Source of the DNA: Candidatus Wolfebacteria bacterium
GTDB lineage: Bacteria; Patescibacteriota; Minisyncoccia; Phycocordibacterales; Phycocordibacteraceae
Direction of reading: 5' to 3'
Length of the DNA: 45,419 nucleotides
NCBI GenBank assembly: GCA_002400985.2
Contig: NVRX02000006.1
Coordinates: forward strand, 169,368 to 214,786
The notes under the pieces were generated by a model. That model did not search any database and was not told where the DNA came from. It was given only the letters and a program-made list of their open reading frames with translations. Below, piece after piece: positions 10,135 through 18,591 of the stretch (position 1 is the first letter of the stretch; each line of letters starts with the position of its first letter). A program made the translations under genes and the position numbers.

Positions 10135-11769
10135 ATGTTTGAGTTTTTGCTAAACTTTCAAAATTTAGATCTTTTTTCTGTTGGTGCTGCAGTAGCGGGT
10201 ATGTTACTACTTGGTTTTGTTGTTCTCTTTGGAGACGTTAAAAGTGCAACAAACCGTACTTTTTTATGGCTCACAATTACTGCCAGTGCTTGGGGGATGG
10301 TTAATTATGCTGTATATCAACCTTTTTACTCGGAAGATTTTTCTTTAATATTACTGCGTATAGCAGTATTTTTCTCTGTTTGGGCTGCTTTTTCTACATT
10401 TACTTTTATTTATGTTTTCCCTAATAAAAAATTAGAATTATCGTGGCCTTATGTATATGTTCTTATTCCAATAACAATCTTTGTATCTTTTATTGCATTA
10501 ACACCGTTTGTATTTCAAAGCGTAACTGAACTAACTGCAGGAGGTAGTATTTTAACAGTGTTAAATGGCCCGGGTATTTACCTTTATGGAGCTCTCATAA
10601 CTTTTTTTAATGCAGGAAGTGTAATCCTTTTAATTAAAAAATTGTTAAAGAAAGATGAAAAACAAAATAAACAACTTCAACTAATTTTAGTTGGCGTAGC
10701 ATTAATGTTGGCCTTGATAACAACTTTTAATTTTATCCTTCCCGCTTTCTTTAATAATTCTAGCTTTATTGCTTTAGGAGGAATTTTTCAATTCCCATTC
10801 ATAGTCCTTGCTTCGTATGCAATACTTCGGCATGGATTATTCAATGTAAAAGTAGCAGGAGCAGCACTTCTTGTTCTAGCTTTGTCAGTTTTAACTCTTG
10901 GAGAGGTTATAAACGCTGGTACCTTAGGTCTTGTTCTTTTTAGAATTAGTATTTTCATATTAGTTTTGATATTTGGCATAAACTTAATTAGAAGTGTGAT
11001 TAGAGAAGTGAAACAGAGGGAAAGAATTGAAAAGCTAGCAAAAGATCTTGAAGTTGCAAATAAAAGATTAAAAGAACTTGACCGACAAAAATCAGAATTT
11101 GTTTCTATTGCATCACACCAGCTGCGAAGTCCTATTACCGCAATACGTGGATATATTTCTCTCATTATAGAAAAAGAGTTTGGAGATTATCCGCAAGCTA
11201 TTCGAGAGCCACTAGATCGTATTTTAGAGTCTAGTCGTCTCATGGTTAAGTCTATTGAAGATTACTTAAATATATCTCGCATTGAACAGGGGAGAATGAA
11301 ATATGAAATGAGCGATTTTGATATATCAAAATTATCTAAAACTGTCGTTAATGAATATAAGCCTATTGCTGACAAGAAAGGTCTAGACATAATGTTTAGC
11401 GGCCCAGAAAAAAATATGGTCCATGCTGATATTGGAAAAATAAAACAAGTTATTGCAAATCTTGTAGACAATTCAATAAAGTATACTCCAGCTGGAAATA
11501 TAAATGTAAAAGCAACCGCCTTTGAGGGTAAGGCAAGAATTACTGTTTCTGACACAGGAGTGGGTCTTGAAAAGGAGGACCTTGGTGACCTATTTAATAA
11601 ATTTGTACGTGCTCGTGGCGCAAATAAAATTAATACTTCAGGAACAGGTCTTGGACTTTATGTAGCAAAACAAATGATAGAAGCTCACAAAGGGAAGATA
11701 TGGGTAGAGTCTGATGGAAAAGGGAAAGGTTCAAGATTTATTTTTGAACTTCCAATAGCTACTTCTTAG
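10135..11769 (+). CDS. sensor histidine kinase with N-terminal multi-TM sensor region
   Basis: Multiple TM helices, H-box SIASHQLRSPITAIRGY, N-box VIANLVDNSIKYT, G-boxes DTGVGL / GTGLGLYV. Confidence 0.93.
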   Translation: MFEFLLNFQNLDLFSVGAAVAGMLLLGFVVLFGDVKSATNRTFLWLTITASAWGMVNYAVYQPFYSEDFSLILLRIAVFFSVWAAFSTFTFIYVFPNKKLELSWPYVYVLIPITIFVSFIALTPFVFQSVTELTAGGSILTVLNGPGIYLYGALITFFNAGSVILLIKKLLKKDEKQNKQLQLILVGVALMLALITTFNFILPAFFNNSSFIALGGIFQFPFIVLASYAILRHGLFNVKVAGAALLVLALSVLTLGEVINAGTLGLVLFRISIFILVLIFGINLIRSVIREVKQRERIEKLAKDLEVANKRLKELDRQKSEFVSIASHQLRSPITAIRGYISLIIEKEFGDYPQAIREPLDRILESSRLMVKSIEDYLNISRIEQGRMKYEMSDFDISKLSKTVVNEYKPIADKKGLDIMFSGPEKNMVHADIGKIKQVIANLVDNSIKYTPAGNINVKATAFEGKARITVSDTGVGLEKEDLGDLFNKFVRARGANKINTSGTGLGLYVAKQMIEAHKGKIWVESDGKGKGSRFIFELPIATS

Positions 11770-12538
11770 ACTCTTTGCTAATACGTTTTGCCTCACTATG
11801 TGCAAGATCAAAGATATTTTTTGACATTTGTGCAATTTCTTTATCTTCAATAATTACTGCTGTTCCACCATTAGCGCTATTCATGTAGGCGATTTTGTCA
11901 TCATAAATTGCATAATCAGAGGTAAAATCAAAAGATTTAGAAGGAATAAGTACTGCATCATCACGCGCTGTTTTACTAGATTTCATAGACATGAGAATTC
12001 TTCCAAGTTTATTGTCTGGGTGTATACCAATCATTTTTATTCCTAGTTCTGCTCTTTTGTCTATATACTTAGGCATATATAAAGGTAGTAGTTTACTTAT
12101 TTTTAAAACAGAAGAAGCAATGCGTATTACTTTTTCTTTTGTTTGAAGAGAGTCTTCAAATGTTGCTATTAAACCTTTTCTGCCTTCATAAACTCTAACC
12201 TTGGGCTTGCTCCTCGTGTCTTTGTGAAGGGCTTTTAACTCAGGAAGTATTTTGTGTAAACCTTCCTTAATAAGATTTTTCTCTTGAATGGTAGATTCAA
12301 TTTCTTGAATAAGGATTTCAGGATTAGTGGCAATATACTGTTTTACACTCTTGTCTTCAGAGATGCTTACCAATCCTTTGTTGAGTAGGGAATCAAGCAC
12401 CACATATGTAGAGCTTCGATTTACATCAGCTCGTTCTGCCACTTCATTAGCTGTTGCTACCTCAAGTTCAATAAGAGCAACGTATACTTTTGCCTCCTTT
12501 TCACTCAGCCCAAATTTTTCTAATTGCTTAGTTAACAT
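11759..12538 (-). CDS. TrmB-family transcriptional regulator
   Basis: N-terminal wHTH (FGLSEKEAKVYVALIELEVATANEVAERADVNRSSTYVVLDSLLNKGLV) plus PLD-like C-terminal domain. Confidence 0.85.
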   Translation of the reverse strand: MLTKQLEKFGLSEKEAKVYVALIELEVATANEVAERADVNRSSTYVVLDSLLNKGLVSISEDKSVKQYIATNPEILIQEIESTIQEKNLIKEGLHKILPELKALHKDTRSKPKVRVYEGRKGLIATFEDSLQTKEKVIRIASSVLKISKLLPLYMPKYIDKRAELGIKMIGIHPDNKLGRILMSMKSSKTARDDAVLIPSKSFDFTSDYAIYDDKIAYMNSANGGTAVIIEDKEIAQMSKNIFDLAHSEAKRISKESKK

Positions 12539-12548
12539 ATGTAATTAC

Positions 12549-12740
12549 GTGTTGGTTATATACAACATAAAAGCAGACTATTTGACATAATGCAAATATT
12601 GTTGTTGGAGACTAACAACAATATTGAAATAACCCTTTAACTAAAAGCTTTAAAACTGTTTGTTTCTGTTGGCTTGTTTTGACAGCTTAAATACTTTTAT
12701 TGCGTTGTTTTTGTTAAATATTTACGACATTTCTAAATAG
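12549..12740. promoter_or_regulatory. upstream regulatory region A (trmB-vanX divergent intergenic)
   Basis: 24-nt element (12549-12572) and 29-nt core (12704-12732) both repeated with the same spacing at 14787-14972; also contains a 12-bp inverted repeat. Confidence 0.65.
12595..12625. repeat. 12-bp perfect inverted repeat AATATTGTTGTT-ggagact-AACAACAATATT
   Basis: direct reading of sequence. Confidence 0.9.
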
Positions 12741-12780
12741 GGCAAAATTTATTTTGGATGTTCTATGAAAGGAGCTCAAA

Positions 12781-13587
12781 ATGTCTACAAATACAAAAAA
12801 CTCACTTTGCATGGAGTCAGCAATGCAAATAATTTCCTCCAATACTCAAAAAGCATACGCAAAAAGATCTTGGAAGGAAGTTCCCATTATTGCAAGCAAA
12901 GAACCCTTAATAAGTCTTCCGTCTGCAATATCTTCTCCTTACTATTCAAAAGTAATGAATCTTGGGGGCGGAAACACAATATATCTTAGAGAAAGTGTCT
13001 TAACTTCTTTGAATGAGGCGCGAGATAAATTACTTTCTCTCGGTTATGATTTACAAGTTTATGATGGTTGGAGGTCTGTAGAACTTCAAGAAGAACTTTT
13101 TTGGTTTTATATGAAGAAGTTCACTATTGAACTGTTTCCAGAAATAAAACACTTATTTGAGAAGGCTATAAGAATTTCTCAAATAAAAAACTGTTTTTAT
13201 GAATTGCCAATCATGAAGCAAAAGCTTGTAAAGAAAGCGAATTGTGAATACGTAAGTTGGCCGTCAAAAGACCCTATGGTTCCAAGTCCTCACTCTACTG
13301 GGGGCGCTGTAGATGTCTGGCTTTACAAGGATGGCAAGGCTTTAGATTTTGGCGTTCCCTTTGACTGGATGGAAGATTCAGCTGGGGCTTTCTATCATCT
13401 AAAAAAGAATCGAAAAAGATTTCCCAATGATTCTGAAGTCTGCAGGAACAGGACTCTGTTAACTTTGTCTATGGAAAGTGTTGGGTTTTCTTGTTATCCG
13501 TCAGAATTTTGGCACTTTAATCTGGGTAACCAGATGGATGGTCTTGTTAAGAATACAGACGCTTTGTATTCTTATATTGAACCATAA
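12781..13587 (+). CDS. VanX-like D-Ala-D-Ala dipeptidase (M15D)
   Basis: YDGWRS Arg, SPHSTGGAVDVWL (HxxxxxxD) and EFWHF (ExxH) motifs; SD AAAGGAG. Confidence 0.85.
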   Translation: MSTNTKNSLCMESAMQIISSNTQKAYAKRSWKEVPIIASKEPLISLPSAISSPYYSKVMNLGGGNTIYLRESVLTSLNEARDKLLSLGYDLQVYDGWRSVELQEELFWFYMKKFTIELFPEIKHLFEKAIRISQIKNCFYELPIMKQKLVKKANCEYVSWPSKDPMVPSPHSTGGAVDVWLYKDGKALDFGVPFDWMEDSAGAFYHLKKNRKRFPNDSEVCRNRTLLTLSMESVGFSCYPSEFWHFNLGNQMDGLVKNTDALYSYIEP

Positions 13588-13590
13588 TCT

Positions 13591-13616
13591 AACGGAGGGC
13601 AATTATGCCCTCCGTT
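13591..13616 (+). terminator. strong hairpin between vanX-like gene and ddl
   Basis: AACGGAGGGCA-ATTA-TGCCCTCCGTT. Confidence 0.7.
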
Positions 13617-13638
13617 TCTCTATGATAATATATTTAAA

Positions 13639-14688
13639 ATGCCAAAACGTAAAATAATACTTTTTTTTGGAGGAGAATCAGAAGAGCATAAAATTTCAAT
13701 TCTTTCTGCAAAAAACATATTGAGAGCAATAGACAAAGATAGATATCAGGTTTGTTTGGTTGGCATCACAAGGAGTGGTGTGTGGCGAAGAATAGAGCCA
13801 GCTCAATTATTAGACAGCTCGTATGACGAAGTTGAGGATAAAGACTCTGAAACTGAAGTACTTTTTTCTTTTAGTAAAAAAATGTTTTGTTTTGTTAAAA
13901 AAGGAAGTAAACAATGGATTAAGTTTGATAATGCTTTCCCAATTCTACATGGAAAGAACGGGGAAGATGGGACAATTCAAGGTTTTCTTGAAATTGCAGG
14001 AATTAATTATGTTGGCGGAGACGTTCTTGGCTCCGCAATTGGAATAGACAAAGAAATTTCTAAAAAAATATTACAACAGGCAGATTTATTAGTTGCAAAA
14101 TATCTTACAATTCAAAGTTCTGAAAAAACCCCAACTTATCAGACTGTATCAAATCTTCTAGGAAGATCTCTTTACGTAAAGCCAGCACGCTCAGGGTCCT
14201 CTTTAGGAGTGTCTAGAGTAGAAAATGAAAAACAGTATAAGGAAGCGCTGAAAGCTGCACACAAGGTCGATTCCAAAATTATTGTAGAAGAGAATATTAT
14301 TGGGCGAGAGATTGAATGTGCAGTACTTGGCAACTTACTACCAAAAGTTTCGACACTAGGAGAAGTGCTTGTAAAAGACAGGTTTTATAGTTATGAGGAA
14401 AAATATAATGCCACTTCTACAACTAAAGTAATAATTCCTGCAAAACTAACTGAACAAGAAGCTCTTACTGCAAAGAAATTAGCAATGCAAGCATATAAAG
14501 TCTTGCGTTGCAGAGGTCTTGCTCGTGTGGATTTATTTTTCTCAAAAAATATTTTTTATGTGAATGAGATAAATACAATGCCAGGTTTCACTAATAAAAG
14601 TATTTACCCAAAACTATGGGAAGACAAAGGCCTTTCATATAAAGAACTTGTAACTTGCTTGTTAAAGCTTTCTGATGAGAAAAAATAA
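13639..14688 (+). CDS. ddl: D-alanine--D-alanine ligase
   Basis: ATP-grasp ligase: FPILHGKNGEDGTIQGFLE, PARSGSSLGVSRV, FYSYEEKYN, FYVNEINTMPGFT. Confidence 0.92.
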   Translation: MPKRKIILFFGGESEEHKISILSAKNILRAIDKDRYQVCLVGITRSGVWRRIEPAQLLDSSYDEVEDKDSETEVLFSFSKKMFCFVKKGSKQWIKFDNAFPILHGKNGEDGTIQGFLEIAGINYVGGDVLGSAIGIDKEISKKILQQADLLVAKYLTIQSSEKTPTYQTVSNLLGRSLYVKPARSGSSLGVSRVENEKQYKEALKAAHKVDSKIIVEENIIGREIECAVLGNLLPKVSTLGEVLVKDRFYSYEEKYNATSTTKVIIPAKLTEQEALTAKKLAMQAYKVLRCRGLARVDLFFSKNIFYVNEINTMPGFTNKSIYPKLWEDKGLSYKELVTCLLKLSDEKK

Positions 14689-14786
14689 CTAGTGTTTCTA
14701 TTTAATAGTTTGACAGATTTATTGTCGAAGGTTCTTTTTGCTAAAAGTAGAGAAACACGACGCATAAAGAAATTAATTTATACGCT

Positions 14787-14982
14787 GTGTTAGTTATTCA
14801 CAACATAAAAACATGTCATTTAATATAGCTCTGCCTATGTTAGATATAGTCTAATGGTGACATATTCTAATGTCTTTTATACAAGCCATGATAAGTCACT
14901 AGTAGATGTGGGTGTATCTTGACAAAATAAATAGTTTTGTTGTGTTGTTTTTGTTAAATATTTACGACATTTTCTAAAATAG
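14787..14982. promoter_or_regulatory. upstream regulatory region B (paralogous to region A)
   Basis: gtgttagttattcacaacataaaa (14787-14810) and gttgtttttgttaaatatttacgacattt (14944-14972) shared with 12549-12572 and 12704-12732. Confidence 0.65.
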
Positions 14983-15049
14983 TAGTTTTACTTAAAGAGA
15001 AAGGCATTCTGCTTTTCTTAAAACTGTTCTTTACAGAAAGGAGGACACA

Positions 15050-15547
15050 ATGCGTACCAATTTACGTATCGTTGAAGACATTGATACTCAACTTTGTAAT
15101 GCAGCAAAATTATATGGTCAAATGCAAGAGTATTCGAACAAAGGTCTTCTAAATAAGTTGATCGAGGACGGATACTCACGCCATGATGCAAAAGAACTTA
15201 TTGACGATGTCAAAAAGTTTCTTGCATTAGCCGCAAGTGTTTCAGAAGCTATTGCTCCAACAAAAGCACTGGATATTGGATGGCACGCCTTTATTCTCTT
15301 TACAAGGGAATATAGTAAGTTTTGCTTACGGTATTGTGGTTGGTTTATACACCATGAACCAGTTGATAAAGAGTCTGATTTACCAGACTATGAAATGTTG
15401 CCACGAACAAAAAAGCTTGCAAAAGCTGCCTTTGGTGCACTTTCTAAAAATTGGGAAGTTACAAAAGGTCAAAATGATGTCGATTGCAACCCTATTGGGT
15501 GTCAAGACAAAGAATGTTCAGTTCCTGACTGTTCATCAAATCAGTAA
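15050..15547 (+). CDS. GRDP-like (glycine-rich domain-containing protein-like) hypothetical protein with Cys-rich tail
   Basis: LDIGWHAFILFTREYSKFCLRYCGWFIHHEP motif; C-terminus CNPIGCQDKECSVPDC; SD AAAGGAGG. Confidence 0.55.
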   Translation: MRTNLRIVEDIDTQLCNAAKLYGQMQEYSNKGLLNKLIEDGYSRHDAKELIDDVKKFLALAASVSEAIAPTKALDIGWHAFILFTREYSKFCLRYCGWFIHHEPVDKESDLPDYEMLPRTKKLAKAAFGALSKNWEVTKGQNDVDCNPIGCQDKECSVPDCSSNQ

Positions 15548-15551
15548 TACT

Positions 15552-15590
15552 GTGGGCGCATGTACACGTGTGTATATGCGCCCACTTTTT
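15552..15590 (+). terminator. intrinsic terminator
   Basis: GTGGGCGCAT...ATGCGCCCAC + TTTTT. Confidence 0.9.
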
Positions 15591-15601
15591 ATACTAAGAA
15601 T

Positions 15602-16180
15602 ATGAAATGGGATAAATATTTAACAAACACAGAAAATGGTCCGGCTAGGATTCTTTTAAAAGAATCTATTAAGTATTTAGAAATTTACTCAAAACCAAAA
15701 GCGTTGGACTTGGGTGCGGGATCTCTAAACGACACAAAATTCTTATTAAAAAAAGGATTTGATGTTGTTGCCGTTGATTCAAACAAAAAAGTTAAAGAGT
15801 TGGCAAAACATTTACCAAAAGAAAATTTTGAAATGAACGTATCTTCTTTTGATAAATATGATTTCAAAAAAAATTCTTTCAATATTGTTAATGCCCAGTA
15901 CGCTCTTCCATTTAACAGTCCTAAAACTTCTAATAAAGTAATTTCTGATATAAAAAACTCAATTAAAAGTAATGGAATTTTTGTTGGACAGTTTTTTGGG
16001 ATAGAAGATGATTGGTCAGATATAAAAAGTATGACATTTCATGCTTTGGAAGATGTAGAAAGTTTTTTTGAGAAAAACTGGGTTGTGCATAAACTTGAAG
16101 AAGAAAAACAATTTAAAAAAACAGCGGCTGGTAAAGACAAATATTGGCATGTCTTTCATGTTATTGCGCAGAAAATTTAA
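15602..16180 (+). CDS. class I SAM-dependent methyltransferase
   Basis: ALDLGAGSLNDTKFLLKKGFDVVAVDSN motif I region. Confidence 0.8.
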   Translation: MKWDKYLTNTENGPARILLKESIKYLEIYSKPKALDLGAGSLNDTKFLLKKGFDVVAVDSNKKVKELAKHLPKENFEMNVSSFDKYDFKKNSFNIVNAQYALPFNSPKTSNKVISDIKNSIKSNGIFVGQFFGIEDDWSDIKSMTFHALEDVESFFEKNWVVHKLEEEKQFKKTAAGKDKYWHVFHVIAQKI

Positions 16181-16181
16181 A

Positions 16182-16799
16182 ATGCTCAAAATACAAATAA
16201 AACACAATAGATTTTTAGATCCGGTTTTTTGGTGTCATTTTCAACAACGTTTTAAAATAACAATTTTAAAACGAGAAACTCAAGATGAAATAGATCTTAT
16301 TATAAAAGAATACAAAGAGACCTGGTTCAAAAATGAAAAGAAGATTTTAAAAGCAATACAGCAAATAACAAAATTGACTTTTAAGCACTCTCTTATTGAT
16401 GTACATATTGTTCGTAGAATAGATCGGAGTTTTAGTAGGCCTATAATTTTTGATATAAGAAAAGCTCCAGAAAATTTTTGTGATCAACTAACTCACGAGT
16501 TATTACACATAATTCTCCAAGAAAATAATAATATTGTTTCTTGGGAGGTTTTAGAGTGGTTAAACGAGAGGTTTCCAAAAGAAAGTGACACAACAAGAAA
16601 TCATATTTTTATTCATGCGGTTTTAAAGAAAATCTATATAAATATCTTAAAGAATCCTAAACGCCTTAAGGAAAACATGAAGCGATCACAAGGCCACCAC
16701 AACAATGATTATGTGAGGGCCTGGGAGATTGTAGAAGAGTATGGAGAAGATGAAATAATCAAAATGTTTACAAAATATTACAGAAGTGTAAACGCTTAA
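16182..16799 (+). CDS. hypothetical protein with HExxH-type metallopeptidase motif
   Basis: LTHELLHIIL motif; ATG at 16182. Confidence 0.5.
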   Translation: MLKIQIKHNRFLDPVFWCHFQQRFKITILKRETQDEIDLIIKEYKETWFKNEKKILKAIQQITKLTFKHSLIDVHIVRRIDRSFSRPIIFDIRKAPENFCDQLTHELLHIILQENNNIVSWEVLEWLNERFPKESDTTRNHIFIHAVLKKIYINILKNPKRLKENMKRSQGHHNNDYVRAWEIVEEYGEDEIIKMFTKYYRSVNA

Positions 16800-16840
16800 A
16801 TAAAATCAATAACTTTCCTCTGTGCTGTATACTTCTGAAC

Positions 16841-18589
16841 ATGCAAGACATACCCAGCAAACCTTTTAAGTTTCTAATATTTTCCAGCAAGCCATACAAA
16901 GGCTGGGCTTTTTCTGCACTTCTCGCGGTAACTATTGCAGAGGCACTTGCAACACTCCTGCCGTACTTTTTTGGAAAAATTGTAGATGCTGCAAATTCAG
17001 GGGAAAGTTTTGATGAGGTACAATTTTGGCTTCTTATAACCACGGCAACTCTTGCTCTTACGTATGTTGCATGGCGTAGTTCAGATTTTTTAGGAATGCA
17101 GTGGGTAACAAGAGCTAATGCATATAGTTACAAAAAGTTATTCTCGTATCTTTCAGGTCATAGCCATTCATACTTTGGTAACCGTTTTGCAGGGGCTTTA
17201 AGTAATAAAGTTTCAAATGCATCTGATGGAGCATCAGGCCTTACAGAAAGCATTCTTTGGCAATATTACAGCACCATACTTTCAATTTTATTCTCAGGAA
17301 TTCTTATTTTTATTGCCAATGTATATTTGGGATATATTTTTGTGATGCTCATTACAGCACTTATCATTCTAAATTACATACTAGTACTGATGCGAAAAAA
17401 ACACGTAATCAAATATGTAAAGGAAAACTCAACGCTACGTGGACAAGCTGTTGATATAGCAACAAATATGGACGCTGTGCGTGTTTTTGCACAAGGAAAT
17501 TTTGAGAAATACTTCCTTGGAAAACAAATTGACAAAAGACGTATCGCAAACATAAGGCAGTGGCGCTTTAGTGAGTACATTCTTGTATTAAACAATATAA
17601 TTATTGTTGCAGCAGTTGGTGGAATGTTCTTCTTGTTACTTAATCTTTTTGAAAAAAACGAAGTAACTTTAGGAGTGTTTGTTATGGTTCTTACGCTCGT
17701 ATTTAATTTATCTGGGACTCTATCTTACATTGGAAGTATGATGAATGGCTTTATTCGTAGGTATGGAGAAATTGAAGAAGGTCTTTCTGAAATTCTTCTT
17801 CCACACGATATTGTAGACATGAAAGGTGCAAAGAAGCTTTCTGTAACAAATGGATCACTTTCATTTGAAAACATGGCCTTTGCTTACAACAAAGAGAATG
17901 TTTTTACAGATTTTAATCTGTATATTGCACCTGGAGAAAAAGTTGGGATTGTAGGTCCTTCTGGAGCAGGAAAAACAACACTTATAAACCTGCTACTTCG
18001 CCAACATGATATAACAGGTGGTGCAATTAAGATTGATGGGCAAGATATTCTTCGGGTAACACAAGACAGTCTTCGAGAAGCTATTGCTGTTGTTCCGCAA
18101 GAATCACTTCTTTTTCATCGTTCAATACGGGAAAACATTGCATATGGAAACCAAAAGGCTACTCAAAAACAAATTGAAGAAGCTGCAAAAATGGCAGAGG
18201 CACATGATTTCATCATGGATACTCCTGAAAAGTATGATACTGAAGTTGGAGAACGTGGCGTAAAGCTCTCAGGCGGACAGAAACAGCGTATTGCAGTGGC
18301 TCGAGCAATGCTTAAGTCTTCACCTATATTAGTGTTAGATGAAGCAACAAGTGCACTTGATAGTGAAAGTGAGTCACTCATTCAAAAAGCACTCCATGAC
18401 CTTATGAAAAGAAAAACAGTGCTTGCGATTGCACATAGACTCTCAACACTGCGAGAGATGGATAAAATTATCGTTATGGAAAATGGTGTGATTGTACAAA
18501 GTGGGACACATCAAGAGTTAGTTGCTGAAGAAGGAAGTCTCTACGCAAGACTTTGGGCACATCAGGCAGAAGGATTTATAGCAGAATAA
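16841..18589 (+). CDS. ABC transporter, fused permease and ATP-binding domains
   Basis: TM domain; Walker A GPSGAGKTT; signature LSGGQKQR; Walker B ILVLDEATSALD. Confidence 0.96.
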   Translation: MQDIPSKPFKFLIFSSKPYKGWAFSALLAVTIAEALATLLPYFFGKIVDAANSGESFDEVQFWLLITTATLALTYVAWRSSDFLGMQWVTRANAYSYKKLFSYLSGHSHSYFGNRFAGALSNKVSNASDGASGLTESILWQYYSTILSILFSGILIFIANVYLGYIFVMLITALIILNYILVLMRKKHVIKYVKENSTLRGQAVDIATNMDAVRVFAQGNFEKYFLGKQIDKRRIANIRQWRFSEYILVLNNIIIVAAVGGMFFLLLNLFEKNEVTLGVFVMVLTLVFNLSGTLSYIGSMMNGFIRRYGEIEEGLSEILLPHDIVDMKGAKKLSVTNGSLSFENMAFAYNKENVFTDFNLYIAPGEKVGIVGPSGAGKTTLINLLLRQHDITGGAIKIDGQDILRVTQDSLREAIAVVPQESLLFHRSIRENIAYGNQKATQKQIEEAAKMAEAHDFIMDTPEKYDTEVGERGVKLSGGQKQRIAVARAMLKSSPILVLDEATSALDSESESLIQKALHDLMKRKTVLAIAHRLSTLREMDKIIVMENGVIVQSGTHQELVAEEGSLYARLWAHQAEGFIAE

Positions 18590-18591
18590 AT

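Noticed and set aside
12781-14688. Vancomycin-resistance (vanHAX-type) cluster
   Set aside because: No VanH-like dehydrogenase; the ligase has the Tyr-type omega loop expected for D-Ala-D-Ala, so a resistance label is unsupported
14792-14800. DnaA box-like TTATTCACA in region B (and TTTTCCACA near 40045)
   Set aside because: Isolated single matches; the paralogous site in region A (TTATATACA) does not match the DnaA consensus, so no origin claim is made
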